NCBI RefSeq assembly: GCF_049933045.1
Contig: NZ_CP187926.1
Span: 1,054,001 to 1,118,000 of the forward strand
Source of the DNA: Pseudocolwellia sp049933045
GTDB lineage: Bacteria; Pseudomonadota; Gammaproteobacteria; Enterobacterales; Alteromonadaceae
Reading direction: 5' to 3'
DNA: 64,000 nt
Within the stretch, counting starts at the first letter, position 1; the number at the start of each line of letters is the position of its first letter. The notes beneath the pieces were generated by a model. It was not told the origin of the DNA. It saw nothing but the letters and a program-made list of their open reading frames with translations, and ran no database searches. A program made the position numbers and the translations under genes. Shown here piece after piece: positions 53,975 to 62,664 of the stretch.

Positions 53975-55225
53975 TTACAATGTAATGAATATACCCGCAA
54001 TAGCTGCACTCATTAAGTTGGCAAGTGTTGCTGCAATCATAGCTTTTAAGCCAAGTTTAGCTATATCTGGTCTACGATTAGGCGCCATTGAACCAATGCC
54101 ACCTAATAAAATAGCGATAGATGATAAGTTAGCAAAACCACATAAAGCGAAAGTCACAATAGCTTGTGTGCCAACACTTAATGAGTCTTTAACTTCAACA
54201 AAGTTTACGTAGGAAAAAAATTCATTCACAACAACTTTTTGTCCAATGAAACTACCTGCTTGTAACATTTCGTTAGCAGGTACGCCTATGACGTAAGCTA
54301 TAGGTGCAAATATGTAGCCCAACATCCATTCGATCGTAATGTGGTCGTAACCAAATATAGAACCAATACCACCAATAAGCATGTTTAATAAAGCGATTAA
54401 GGCAATAAAAGCAAGAAGCATTGCACCTACATTTACCGCTAGTTTTAAGCCTGATGTTGCGCCTGTTGCTGCGGCATCAATGACATTGACTGGTTTTTCG
54501 TCTTCTGCAAGTTCTTCTATTTCATTATCATTATTTTCTGTATGAAGCTTTTCAGTCTCAGGAATAATGATTTTAGCCATTAATAAACCGCCTGGAGCTG
54601 CCATGAAAGAAGCGGCAATCAAGTATTTTAGGTCGATACCTAAACCAGCGTAACCCGCCATTATGCTGCCAGCTACAGAGGCTAAACCACCCACCATAAT
54701 AGCGAATAATTCAGATTGACTCATTTTTGAAATGTAAGGGCGAACAATGAGAGGGGCTTCAGTTTGACCAACAAAAATATTGGCAGTAGCAGAAAGGGAT
54801 TCAGATTTAGAGGTGTGTAAAAGTTTTTGTAAACCGCCACCAATAATTCGAATAACCCACTGCATAACACCTAAGTGATATAAAACAGCGATTAAAGAAG
54901 AGAAGAAAATAATAACGGGTAATACACGAATAGCAAAAACAAAGCCTACACCATTAGAAAACATAGCATCGGTGCCTAAACCACCAAACAGGAAGTTAAT
55001 ACCGGCTTTAGCACTATCAATAACTTGCTGAACGCCACCCGTTATTGTAACTAATGCGTCTTTACCAAAAGGAATGTAGAGTACAAATGCACCTAGGAGG
55101 ACTTGTAAACCAAAAGCAAAACCTACGGTTCTCCAATTAATTTTTGCTCTATTATGAGATAGGAATATTGCAACAGCGATGAGAAATACTATCCCAAAAA
55201 TACCTTTAAATGCACCAAGATCCAT
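53975..55225 (-). CDS. Concentrative nucleoside transporter (CNT/NupC family)
   Basis: A 416-residue inner membrane nucleoside symporter with about ten hydrophobic helices. Family signatures: GQTEAPLIVRPYI in the middle and GQKVVVNEFFSY near residue 325, the CNT nucleoside-binding motif. It imports pyrimidine or purine nucleosides with Na+ or H+. Lies between udk (30 bases before) and deoC (69 bases after), matching a role feeding salvage. Ion and substrate preference cannot be read from sequence. Confidence 0.93.
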   Translation of the reverse strand: MDLGAFKGIFGIVFLIAVAIFLSHNRAKINWRTVGFAFGLQVLLGAFVLYIPFGKDALVTITGGVQQVIDSAKAGINFLFGGLGTDAMFSNGVGFVFAIRVLPVIIFFSSLIAVLYHLGVMQWVIRIIGGGLQKLLHTSKSESLSATANIFVGQTEAPLIVRPYISKMSQSELFAIMVGGLASVAGSIMAGYAGLGIDLKYLIAASFMAAPGGLLMAKIIIPETEKLHTENNDNEIEELAEDEKPVNVIDAAATGATSGLKLAVNVGAMLLAFIALIALLNMLIGGIGSIFGYDHITIEWMLGYIFAPIAYVIGVPANEMLQAGSFIGQKVVVNEFFSYVNFVEVKDSLSVGTQAIVTFALCGFANLSSIAILLGGIGSMAPNRRPDIAKLGLKAMIAATLANLMSAAIAGIFITL

Positions 55226-55255
55226 AAAAACCCTCTACTTTTTTATTGTTATTAA

Positions 55256-55897
55256 TTATTTGTGGCTTATTAATTGACGTATTTTTGCTTTAATTACTTC
55301 AATTGCCATTCTGTTTTTACCGCCACGAGTAATAACAATATCAGCCCAAAGTTTTGAAGGCTCAATAAATTGATTATACATCGGACGAACGGTTTCTAAA
55401 TATTGATTAGTTATAGACTCTATACTGCGTTCACGTTCTACTGTGTCTCTTTTAATTCTGCGGATCAAACAAATGTCGAGCGGGGTATCCATATATACTT
55501 TTATATGAAATCTATCACGTAATTCTGGGTTTGAGAGCAACAATATACCTTCAACTAAAATAATAGGTGTTGGAGAAACAGGTATAGTCTCAGTTGTTCT
55601 TGTATGGGTTTTATAACAATAAATAGGACATTCTATATCGTTGTTTTCTACTAACTGATGAAGATGTTCACTCATCAAAGAATGTTCAAAGGCATTAGGG
55701 TGATCGTAATTAGTTAACTCCCTATCTTCCATTTTGAGATGGTCTTGAGCTTTGTAATACGAATCTTCTTTGAGGATTGAAATACCTTCACGACCTAATT
55801 CAGGTAATAACTCTTTATAAATAGTTTGAGCAAATAGGGTTTTTCCTGAAGCAGAGGCTCCAGCGATTGCTATGATAGTAGGTTTGTTTTGTATCAA
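55256..55897 (-). CDS. udk: Uridine kinase
   Basis: A 213-residue kinase converting uridine and cytidine to UMP and CMP. P-loop GASASGKT at 13-20; the NYDHPNAF and LVEGILLL motifs and RRIKRDTVERERS lid follow. Length equals E. coli Udk (213). First gene of the udk/transporter/deoC/tdk operon. A -35-like TTGACA lies near 55972 on the minus strand, and a RutR-type operator is 219 bases upstream, shared with divergent deoB. Confidence 0.97.
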   Translation of the reverse strand: MIQNKPTIIAIAGASASGKTLFAQTIYKELLPELGREGISILKEDSYYKAQDHLKMEDRELTNYDHPNAFEHSLMSEHLHQLVENNDIECPIYCYKTHTRTTETIPVSPTPIILVEGILLLSNPELRDRFHIKVYMDTPLDICLIRRIKRDTVERERSIESITNQYLETVRPMYNQFIEPSKLWADIVITRGGKNRMAIEVIKAKIRQLISHK

Positions 55898-56115
55898 AAC
55901 GGTGCCTTTAAAGTTTACGTATTCATTATAATGTTGATGTTATTAATAACATGGCGAATTCTATACTTGTCAACCAGTGAGTATAACAAACTGTTGCAAT
56001 TAAAAAGAGTAATATTAGCTCAATAAACTGAATTCAGATTCACATTTGGGATATAAATGTAAATTTACCATTGTAGTGCTATTGATCGTTATCTATTTAT
56101 ATAAATTATCACATA

Positions 56116-56131
56116 TTGACCAATTGGTCAT
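56116..56131. promoter_or_regulatory. RutR-type operator, site 4 (deoB/TonB receptor, perhaps udk)
   Basis: TTGACCAATTGGTCAT matches TTGACCANNTGGTCAA at 13 of 14 fixed positions. It overlaps the expected -35 region of the deoB promoter (-10 TATAAT at 56145), a standard repression geometry. Confidence 0.85.
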
Positions 56132-56144
56132 GTTTAAACTAGTA

Positions 56145-56150
56145 TATAAT
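56145..56150 (+). promoter_or_regulatory. Probable -10 box of deoB
   Basis: TATAAT, 170 bases before the deoB ATG, giving a long 5' leader. The -35 position falls within the RutR-type operator. Confidence 0.55.
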
Positions 56151-56319
56151 GTAATTTATGTACGATTATTAATATCAGATAGGATTTTTAGGCTAAATTT
56201 AATGGCTTGGTACTTATCTTAAACCTTATATAATAAGGTATAGGATGATATTTGAACTGATACATATTAATCATCGCACGACGAGTATTTAACTGACTTT
56301 AGAATGACTGAGAAATAAA

Positions 56320-57537
56320 ATGGCAAGAGCAATAATATTTGTAATAGACAGCTTTGGTATTGGTCACGCACCAGATGCCGAGAAATTTGGTGATGTAAAT
56401 GCAAATACTTTTGCTAATTTATCGCAAGAGTTTTTTGACCAAAAGAAAACAGCGATTAATATTCCTAACTTTTCATCACTCGGTTTAGTTAAAGCTTGTG
56501 AAGAAGCTTCTGGTAGAAGCTTTCCTTATATAGGTGGCGAGCCTACTAAAGGCGCTTTTGCTTATGCTGCTGAAATAAGTACAGGCAAAGACACACCAAG
56601 CGGCCATTGGGAAATGATGGGCGTTCCTGTTTTATTTGATTGGACTTATTTTGATGAACGTGAAAATAGTTTTCCGCCATCTTTAATTGAGACTATCAAT
56701 GCTGAAACGGGTTACAATGGGATGTTAGGCAATTGCCATGCTTCAGGTACCACTATAATTGCAGCATTAGGTGAAGATCATATTAAAACTAACCTGCCGA
56801 TTTGTTATACCTCTGCAGACAGTGTGTTTCAAGTAGCCGCTCATGAAGAGCATTTTGGTCTTGATAACTTATACGCTTATTGTGAAAAAGTAAGAACCGT
56901 ACTTGATGATCACAATATAGGTCGCGTTATTGCCAGACCTTTTGTTGGTGATGACTCTTCTAGTTTTGTTCGTACAGGTAATCGTAGAGACTATTCTGTA
57001 TTACCACCATCAAAAACAGTATTAGATAAACATACTGAAAACGGTGGTGAAGTGCACAGTGTTGGTAAAATAGCTGATATTTTTGCTCATCAAGGTATTA
57101 GCACAAACACTAAAGCGACAGGTATTCCTGCATTAATTGATGCAACAATTGATCATATCAATACGGCAAAAGACAATAGTCTTATTTTTACTAACCTTGT
57201 AAATTTTGACCAAGACTTTGGCCATCGACGTGACCCAATAGGTTATGCCGAAGCTTTAGAATATTTAGATAAACGTTTACCTGATATTTTTAATCAGTTA
57301 AATGACGATGATGTTGTGTTCTTTATTGCTGATCATGGTTGTGACCCAACTTGGCCAGGTAATGACCATACACGTGAATATGTTCCTATTATCGCGTATC
57401 ACAACAATATTGAGTCAGTAAATCTTGGTGAACGAACTACGTTTGCTGATTTAGGACAAACCATTGCTGAGCTTTTAGATGTAGAAGCGATGGAGTACGG
57501 AACAAGTTTTTATCAAGAATTGAATTTAAAAAAATAA
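56320..57537 (+). CDS. deoB: Phosphopentomutase DeoB
   Basis: A 405-residue alkaline-phosphatase-superfamily mutase interconverting (deoxy)ribose-1- and -5-phosphates. Metal and phosphothreonine sites are recognisable: VIDSFGIGHAPDA near the start, GKDTPSGHWEMMG with the phospho-accepting Thr, and FIADHGCDPTWPGNDHTRE near the end. It links DeoA/DeoD products to DeoC. Followed after 69 bases by a TonB receptor gene on the same strand, an unusual enzyme-receptor operon. Confidence 0.97.
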   Translation: MARAIIFVIDSFGIGHAPDAEKFGDVNANTFANLSQEFFDQKKTAINIPNFSSLGLVKACEEASGRSFPYIGGEPTKGAFAYAAEISTGKDTPSGHWEMMGVPVLFDWTYFDERENSFPPSLIETINAETGYNGMLGNCHASGTTIIAALGEDHIKTNLPICYTSADSVFQVAAHEEHFGLDNLYAYCEKVRTVLDDHNIGRVIARPFVGDDSSSFVRTGNRRDYSVLPPSKTVLDKHTENGGEVHSVGKIADIFAHQGISTNTKATGIPALIDATIDHINTAKDNSLIFTNLVNFDQDFGHRRDPIGYAEALEYLDKRLPDIFNQLNDDDVVFFIADHGCDPTWPGNDHTREYVPIIAYHNNIESVNLGERTTFADLGQTIAELLDVEAMEYGTSFYQELNLKK

Positions 57538-57606
57538 TAATAATTAAAGATAACTATATTTAAAATCTTAAACATGAAATATTTTAAAAATCATTAGAGA
57601 GGAAAC

Positions 57607-59934
57607 ATGTTAATGCGAAAATTTAAACAAAGTTCTTTAGCCATTTGTATTCAAGCAATCGTTGCTGCAAGTAGCTTATTGGCTGTACAAGCTGTGTCTG
57701 CTGAAGAAGCTCCTAAAGCTAAAGTAAAAGGCTTAGAAGTTATTGAAGTTACGGCACGTAAAAGAGTTGAAAATGCTCAAGAAGTTCCTGTAGCAGTCTC
57801 AGCATTACAAGGCGATAACCTAGATGCATTTAGTTCAGCAGCTATGGATATTCGTTTCATAAATGCACGTGTACCGAGCTTGACTGTTGAATCATCATTT
57901 GGGCGTACTTTTCCTCGTTTTTACATGCGTGGTTTAGGTAACTCAGATTTCGATTTGAACGCTTCTCAACCTGTATCTTTAGTTGTTGACGATGTAGTTC
58001 AAGAAAATCCTATTTTAAAAGGTTTTCCTGTATTTGATGTAGAGCGTGTAGAAGTACTAGGTGGTCCACAAGGCACTTTATTTGGTAGAAATACACCTGC
58101 AGGTCTTGTTAAATTTGACTCTGTTAAACCTTCTCAAGATTTTGAAGGTTTTGCTTCACTGTCATACGGTAGTAAAAACACAACTGATTTGAGAGCAGCA
58201 GTAGGCGGTGGTTTAACAGATAAGTTATCAGCACGAATTTCTGTTTTGCGTCAAGACCGTGATAGTTATATTGACAATACAGCACCTGGTTTTGAACAAA
58301 ATGATGTTTTAGGTGGTTATACAGATCAAGCTGCTCGAATTCAGTTTTTATACGAAGATGATGACTTTAGTGCTTTATTTAATTATCACATGCGTGACCT
58401 AGATGGTAAGCCAGTAGCCTTTTATGCAAATGCATTTAAAGATGGAAGTAATGATCTAGCGGATGATTTTGATCGTGATACTGTGCAACATGACTCTGCA
58501 TCTCGTTCAACACAGCAAGTAGAAACTGAAGGCGCTAGCTTAAAGTTAGAATTTGACTTAGGTGATTATGTATTAACATCAATCAGTGGTTATGAAAGCG
58601 CTGAATTGTTCTCTCGTTCTGATGTTGATGGTGGCTATGGATGTAATGGGGAGTTTTGCGCCTCAGATATACCTACAGGACCTGGTGATATTTTGGTTGA
58701 GTCGGAAACGGCTGATGGTATCCCTGATCATCAACAGTTAACACAAGAAATTCGTTTAAGTTCTAATTTTGATGGTAATTTTAACTACCAAGTAGGTGCA
58801 TTCTACTTTAATGAAGATTTAGATATAGAAAGTTTTTCTTATGATCCATTAGGTTTAGCTTTTAATCCTGTAACGTTTGGCTATGATGCCGCAGAACGTG
58901 GTCGACAAACTGGTTATTCTGTACAGCATCAAGAAACTACTGCTTGGGCGATATTTGGTTCTTTTGATTATGATTTTTCTGATAAATTACAGGTAACTGC
59001 AGGACTCCGTTATTCTGATGATGACAAAGAATTAACTTCTCAACGACTTATAGGACCAATAGGTAATGGATCTAATGATCCTGTAACCGTGAACCCTAAC
59101 GATTCACATGTTAGTTGGGATTTAAGTGCTACCTATAAGTACACTGACGATGTGAATATTTATGCTCGCATTGCAGATACATTCCGCGCACCTAGTATTC
59201 AGGGACGTTCATTATTTGCTTTTGGTGATGGAGTATCCATAGCTGAATCTGAAACGATTATGTCTTATGAAGCGGGTATTAAAGCTGACATTTTAGATGG
59301 TTTTGGTCGTATAAATACAACCGTATTTTACTTTGATATGGATGACCAACAATTAACTTCTGTTGGTGGTGCTGATGGTAATACTGCGCGTTTACTTAAC
59401 GCAGATAAAACGACAGGTTATGGTTTAGAAGTTAACTCTGAATTCATGCTAAACGACAATTGGTCAGTAACAGCAAGCGCGAGTTATAACAAAACTGAAA
59501 TAAAACAAGATGACTTAACTGCTCCTGTTTGTGTTCAATGTACTGTACTTGATGAGACTAATGAAAATGGACGAGCGTTTATAGACGGTAATAGCTTACC
59601 TCATGCTCCAGAATGGATTTATTCATTCACTGCTCGTTATAGCCAAGAATTGGGTGATGGTGAATTTTACGCTTATACAGATTGGTCTTATAGAGATGAA
59701 ATTAGCTTCTTCTTATATGAGTCTGAAGAATTTACTGGTAAGTCGTTATTTGAAGGTGGCTTCCGTACAGGTTATAAGTGGGATGGAGACGATACAGAAT
59801 ACGAAGTTGCTTTATTCGTACGTAACATTACAGACGAACAACAAGCTATTGGTGCAGTAGATTTTAGTAACAACACCGCTATTGTTAATGAAGAGCGTTT
59901 TGTTGGTGCTGAATTTAAAGTAGCATTTTTCTAA
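57607..59934 (+). CDS. TonB-dependent receptor in nucleoside operon
   Basis: A 775-residue outer membrane receptor. Signal peptide (to about residue 32, VQAVSAEE), TonB-box-like LEVIEVTARKR, plug (about 55-165: FYMRGLGNSDFDLN, VERVEVLGGPQGTLFGRNTPAG) and a barrel ending in GAEFKVAFF with terminal Phe. GAGAGGAAAC precedes ATG 57607. Directly downstream of deoB with no terminator between, so it shares the RutR-type operator. The substrate is probably nucleosides or related compounds by context; sequence alone does not prove it. Confidence 0.9.
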   Translation: MLMRKFKQSSLAICIQAIVAASSLLAVQAVSAEEAPKAKVKGLEVIEVTARKRVENAQEVPVAVSALQGDNLDAFSSAAMDIRFINARVPSLTVESSFGRTFPRFYMRGLGNSDFDLNASQPVSLVVDDVVQENPILKGFPVFDVERVEVLGGPQGTLFGRNTPAGLVKFDSVKPSQDFEGFASLSYGSKNTTDLRAAVGGGLTDKLSARISVLRQDRDSYIDNTAPGFEQNDVLGGYTDQAARIQFLYEDDDFSALFNYHMRDLDGKPVAFYANAFKDGSNDLADDFDRDTVQHDSASRSTQQVETEGASLKLEFDLGDYVLTSISGYESAELFSRSDVDGGYGCNGEFCASDIPTGPGDILVESETADGIPDHQQLTQEIRLSSNFDGNFNYQVGAFYFNEDLDIESFSYDPLGLAFNPVTFGYDAAERGRQTGYSVQHQETTAWAIFGSFDYDFSDKLQVTAGLRYSDDDKELTSQRLIGPIGNGSNDPVTVNPNDSHVSWDLSATYKYTDDVNIYARIADTFRAPSIQGRSLFAFGDGVSIAESETIMSYEAGIKADILDGFGRINTTVFYFDMDDQQLTSVGGADGNTARLLNADKTTGYGLEVNSEFMLNDNWSVTASASYNKTEIKQDDLTAPVCVQCTVLDETNENGRAFIDGNSLPHAPEWIYSFTARYSQELGDGEFYAYTDWSYRDEISFFLYESEEFTGKSLFEGGFRTGYKWDGDDTEYEVALFVRNITDEQQAIGAVDFSNNTAIVNEERFVGAEFKVAFF

Positions 59935-60068
59935 GCGGATAAGCTTTAAACTTTCATAAGTTAAATAGCTAGAAGTTAAAGAGTAATAGGTTAATCCTAG
60001 ATAAACTGAGCTTTAATAGGTTCAGTTATTCTTTTTAAAATCTATAACCATTAGTTTTAAGCAATAAA

Positions 60069-60097
60069 AAACCAGTGACTATATCACTGGTTTTTTT
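60069..60097 (+). terminator. Rho-independent terminator of deoB-receptor operon
   Basis: Perfect 10-bp stem AAACCAGTGA/TCACTGGTTT, 5-base loop, T-run after. 135 bases past the receptor stop. Confidence 0.92.
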
Positions 60098-60120
60098 ATG
60101 TTTATTTGAAAGTGATATTT

Positions 60121-60315
60121 AACCTGAATTCTGGATAAGCAATATTCCACAATAACGCTATTTTAAACGTTCTCGGCGTTACTTTTATTATCAATAACCC
60201 GTTATTGAGTACGTAAAAGTGCCTTGATAACGAATAAACTATCATCATTGTGACGTTAACTGAAATATTGATTAATTTTCATGGTCTTAAAAATTCATTA
60301 TCCAGAACTCAGGTT
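60121..60315. repeat. MITE-like element, family 2, copy D
   Basis: A 195-base element, the shortest of the four. Ends AACCTGAATTCTGGATAA and, inverted, AACCTGAGTTCTGGATAA. Direct ATTT duplication at 60117-60120 and 60316-60319. Interior differs from copies A and C and lacks the ATGGAT palindrome. Confidence 0.87.
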
Positions 60316-60396
60316 ATTTAAGTTAAAATAAACTTGAAATAAGTAATGGTAGGACTGAATTTATTTAACTCAGCCTCACTCCAATCTACTTACTTC

Positions 60397-61101
60397 TTAT
60401 AAAACACTTTCTAGTGTTAATTCCATCATATCTTTAAACGATGTTTCACGTTCATCTGCAGACATGCTTTCGCCTGTTTTAATATGATCGCTTACTGTAA
60501 ATACGGCTAACGCTTTTTTGTCGTATTCAGCAGCAACGCCATATAAACCCGCAGCTTCCATTTCTACAGCTAAAATTCCGTATTTTTCCATTAACGCGAA
60601 CATTTCAGGTTGTGGCGTGTAAAATAAGTCAGCAGTAAAAACATTACCAACACGAATTTTTTTATTCAGTTTATCTGCAGTATTTGCTACTTTTTGTAAT
60701 AAACCAAAATCTGCTGTCGCAGCAAAATCACATTGGTTTAAACGCATTCTATTTACGTTAGAATCAGTACTTGCTGACATTCCTACAATAACGTCACCTA
60801 CATTTATATCGTCGCGAACTGCGCCACAAGAACCGATGCGGATAATATTTTCAACACCGTAGTCTTTATATAATTCGGTTGCGTAAATAGATATTGATGG
60901 AATGCCCATACCAGAACCCATTACTGAAATTGGTTGTCCTTTATATGTACCTGTGTAGCCCAAAATATTACGAACGCGTGTTACACACTTTGCGTCGTCT
61001 AGAAAATTTTCAGCGATAAATTTTGCTCTAAGTGGATCGCCAGGCATTAGTACCGTTTTTGCGAATTCATTAGATGCTGCTTCAATATGAGGAGTTGCCA
61101 T
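60397..61101 (-). CDS. deoD: Purine-nucleoside phosphorylase DeoD
   Basis: A 234-residue hexameric-type PNP splitting (deoxy)inosine, guanosine and adenosine to base and sugar-1-phosphate. Motifs: MPGDPLRAKFIAENFL, GSGMGIPSISIYATEL, RIGSCGAVR, VEMEAAGLY and the catalytic Asp in FTVSDHIKTGE. Length agrees with E. coli (239). 167 bases downstream of add on the same strand, so adenosine can be deaminated then phosphorolysed. No RutR-type operator is seen upstream, fitting a purine branch under different control. Confidence 0.97.
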   Translation of the reverse strand: MATPHIEAASNEFAKTVLMPGDPLRAKFIAENFLDDAKCVTRVRNILGYTGTYKGQPISVMGSGMGIPSISIYATELYKDYGVENIIRIGSCGAVRDDINVGDVIVGMSASTDSNVNRMRLNQCDFAATADFGLLQKVANTADKLNKKIRVGNVFTADLFYTPQPEMFALMEKYGILAVEMEAAGLYGVAAEYDKKALAVFTVSDHIKTGESMSADERETSFKDMMELTLESVL

Positions 61102-61268
61102 GAGAGATAACCTTTTTAGTTGTTAAAATCTCAGTAAGTTTTTAGCCAGTGTATTGAAAACCTGCTATCAAGGGTATTTTACTGATGTGTTTTTAGTTTT
61201 TAATTCGTATAAATTTTACTTAAAGTTAGAAAGTAAATCCAGTTTAACCTGAGTAAAGTTTTATTTGT

Positions 61269-62282
61269 TTAACCTTTGTTCAGGTTATTTAGTACGCTTT
61301 GTCTTAATGCTTTTCTTTCACTTTCAGACATAAATGCTGCTGCAATGGCATTTTCTTGTAAAATATTTATTTCTGTATCGGTAAAGCCAAGTAAGCTGCG
61401 AGCAAGTTCAAACTCACCTTTTAGCTCTATACCTTCAACCGCAGGATCATCGGTATTTAAACAAACACGTAATCCATGTTTTAAAAATGTTGTAATAGGG
61501 TGCTTACTTAAATCGCTGATTGTGCCCGTTTGGTAGTTAGACGTTAAGCAAGACTCAATAGCAATATTATGTTTATGCATATATTCAAGTAACGATTCAT
61601 CTTGATAACTTTTAACACCATGACCAATACGTTCAGCTTTTAAATCGTTAATCGCTTGCCATACGCTTGCTGGACCTGCAGCTTCACCCGCATGAACAGT
61701 AACATGTAAACCTGCATCAGAAACTTGCTTAAAGTGTTCTGTAAATAACTCGCCAGGGTAGTTATATTCATCACCCGCTAAATCAATACCAATCAGTTGT
61801 TCTTTATGGGCTAATAATCCATTTAATTCTTGCTGACATTGTTCAACACCAAAAGTACGACTTAAAATACCAATCAACTTAATTTTTACAGGGTACTTCT
61901 TCATGCCTTCATTTACGCCATCAATAACGGCGGCAACAACATCTGCAATCGGTAATTTATAAGCCATTGACATGTAATAAGGCGAAAATCTTAACTCAGC
62001 ATAATGAATACCAGCAGTAAATACGTCTTCAACGTTTTCAAAAGCAATACGTTTACAATCATCTAAGCTAGATAAAACGTTTACACCCCAATCAAGCTTT
62101 TTCAAAAAGGCGAGTAAATCAGGTTCGCTTTCTATAATTTGAACATGTGGAATAAATTGCTCAAACTGCTTAACAGGTAAAGTTATATTATTTTGTTGAG
62201 CCAGTTCCCATATGGTTTCTGCTCGTATGTTTCCGTCTAAATGACGGTGTAAATCTATCAGTGGTAAGTCTGGGTTTATCAT
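61269..62282 (-). CDS. add: Adenosine deaminase
   Basis: A 337-residue amidohydrolase converting adenosine and deoxyadenosine to (deoxy)inosine. Zinc and catalytic residues: H12/H14 in DLHRHLDG, VHAGEA with the catalytic Glu, ERIGHG, and the paired Asp in NTDDPAVEG. Length matches the family (about 333). Upstream of deoD on the same strand, likely one purine-salvage unit. The gap to DAHP synthase upstream contains its promoter. Confidence 0.95.
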   Translation of the reverse strand: MINPDLPLIDLHRHLDGNIRAETIWELAQQNNITLPVKQFEQFIPHVQIIESEPDLLAFLKKLDWGVNVLSSLDDCKRIAFENVEDVFTAGIHYAELRFSPYYMSMAYKLPIADVVAAVIDGVNEGMKKYPVKIKLIGILSRTFGVEQCQQELNGLLAHKEQLIGIDLAGDEYNYPGELFTEHFKQVSDAGLHVTVHAGEAAGPASVWQAINDLKAERIGHGVKSYQDESLLEYMHKHNIAIESCLTSNYQTGTISDLSKHPITTFLKHGLRVCLNTDDPAVEGIELKGEFELARSLLGFTDTEINILQENAIAAAFMSESERKALRQSVLNNLNKG

Positions 62283-62664
62283 TAAAATAGCGTCTCCGTT
62301 TTTTTAAATGTGCAGGTCTTGTAGAACAGTAAAAAGCTCCACTAATCCTAGAGTTTATTATAGTAAATATTTGATAAATACTAAATGATTTACTCCATTT
62401 GTTATCACCTGATATGGGTGTTGACGTGAGTACAGATATAATTACGTATACAAGTACATACCTAACAGTTGAAATCAGAGCGACATAAGTCATTTTATAT
62501 CGTTATTAATTCATTTATTATTGTCTTTAGTTCTAGTAAACCCTATAGATAGTTGATACATTTACTGACTGTTTTCCGCGAGTCATTCTATTATTTTGTT
62601 ATATTTAATAGAGCTTTCGTAGCTTCGTCCTGATTATTAAATTTAAAGTTAAGAGAACCTTATT
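62283..62664. other. Gene-free interval between add and DAHP synthase
   Basis: A 382-base gap between divergent genes, with no supported gene. I found no TyrR (TGTAAA-N6-TTTACA) or TrpR-like operator and no RutR-type site. AAGAG lies eight bases before the DAHP synthase ATG. Confidence 0.5.

Larger units (their letters stand above)
55898..56319. other. Divergent regulatory interval udk/deoB
   Basis: A 422-base gap without genes. It contains the RutR-type operator at 56116-56131, a TATAAT box toward deoB at 56145-56150, and a minus-strand TTGACA near 55972 with TGTTAT 16 bases on, a plausible udk promoter. Confidence 0.65.

Noticed and set aside
55965..55990. Possible fifth RutR-type site near the udk promoter
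   Set aside because: Only the TTGAC core matches; the other half of the palindrome is absent. Better read as the -35 TTGACA of udk.
62188..62493. 101-codon minus-strand frame overlapping the start of add
   Set aside because: It overlaps the conserved N-terminal coding region of add in another frame and has no coherent composition.
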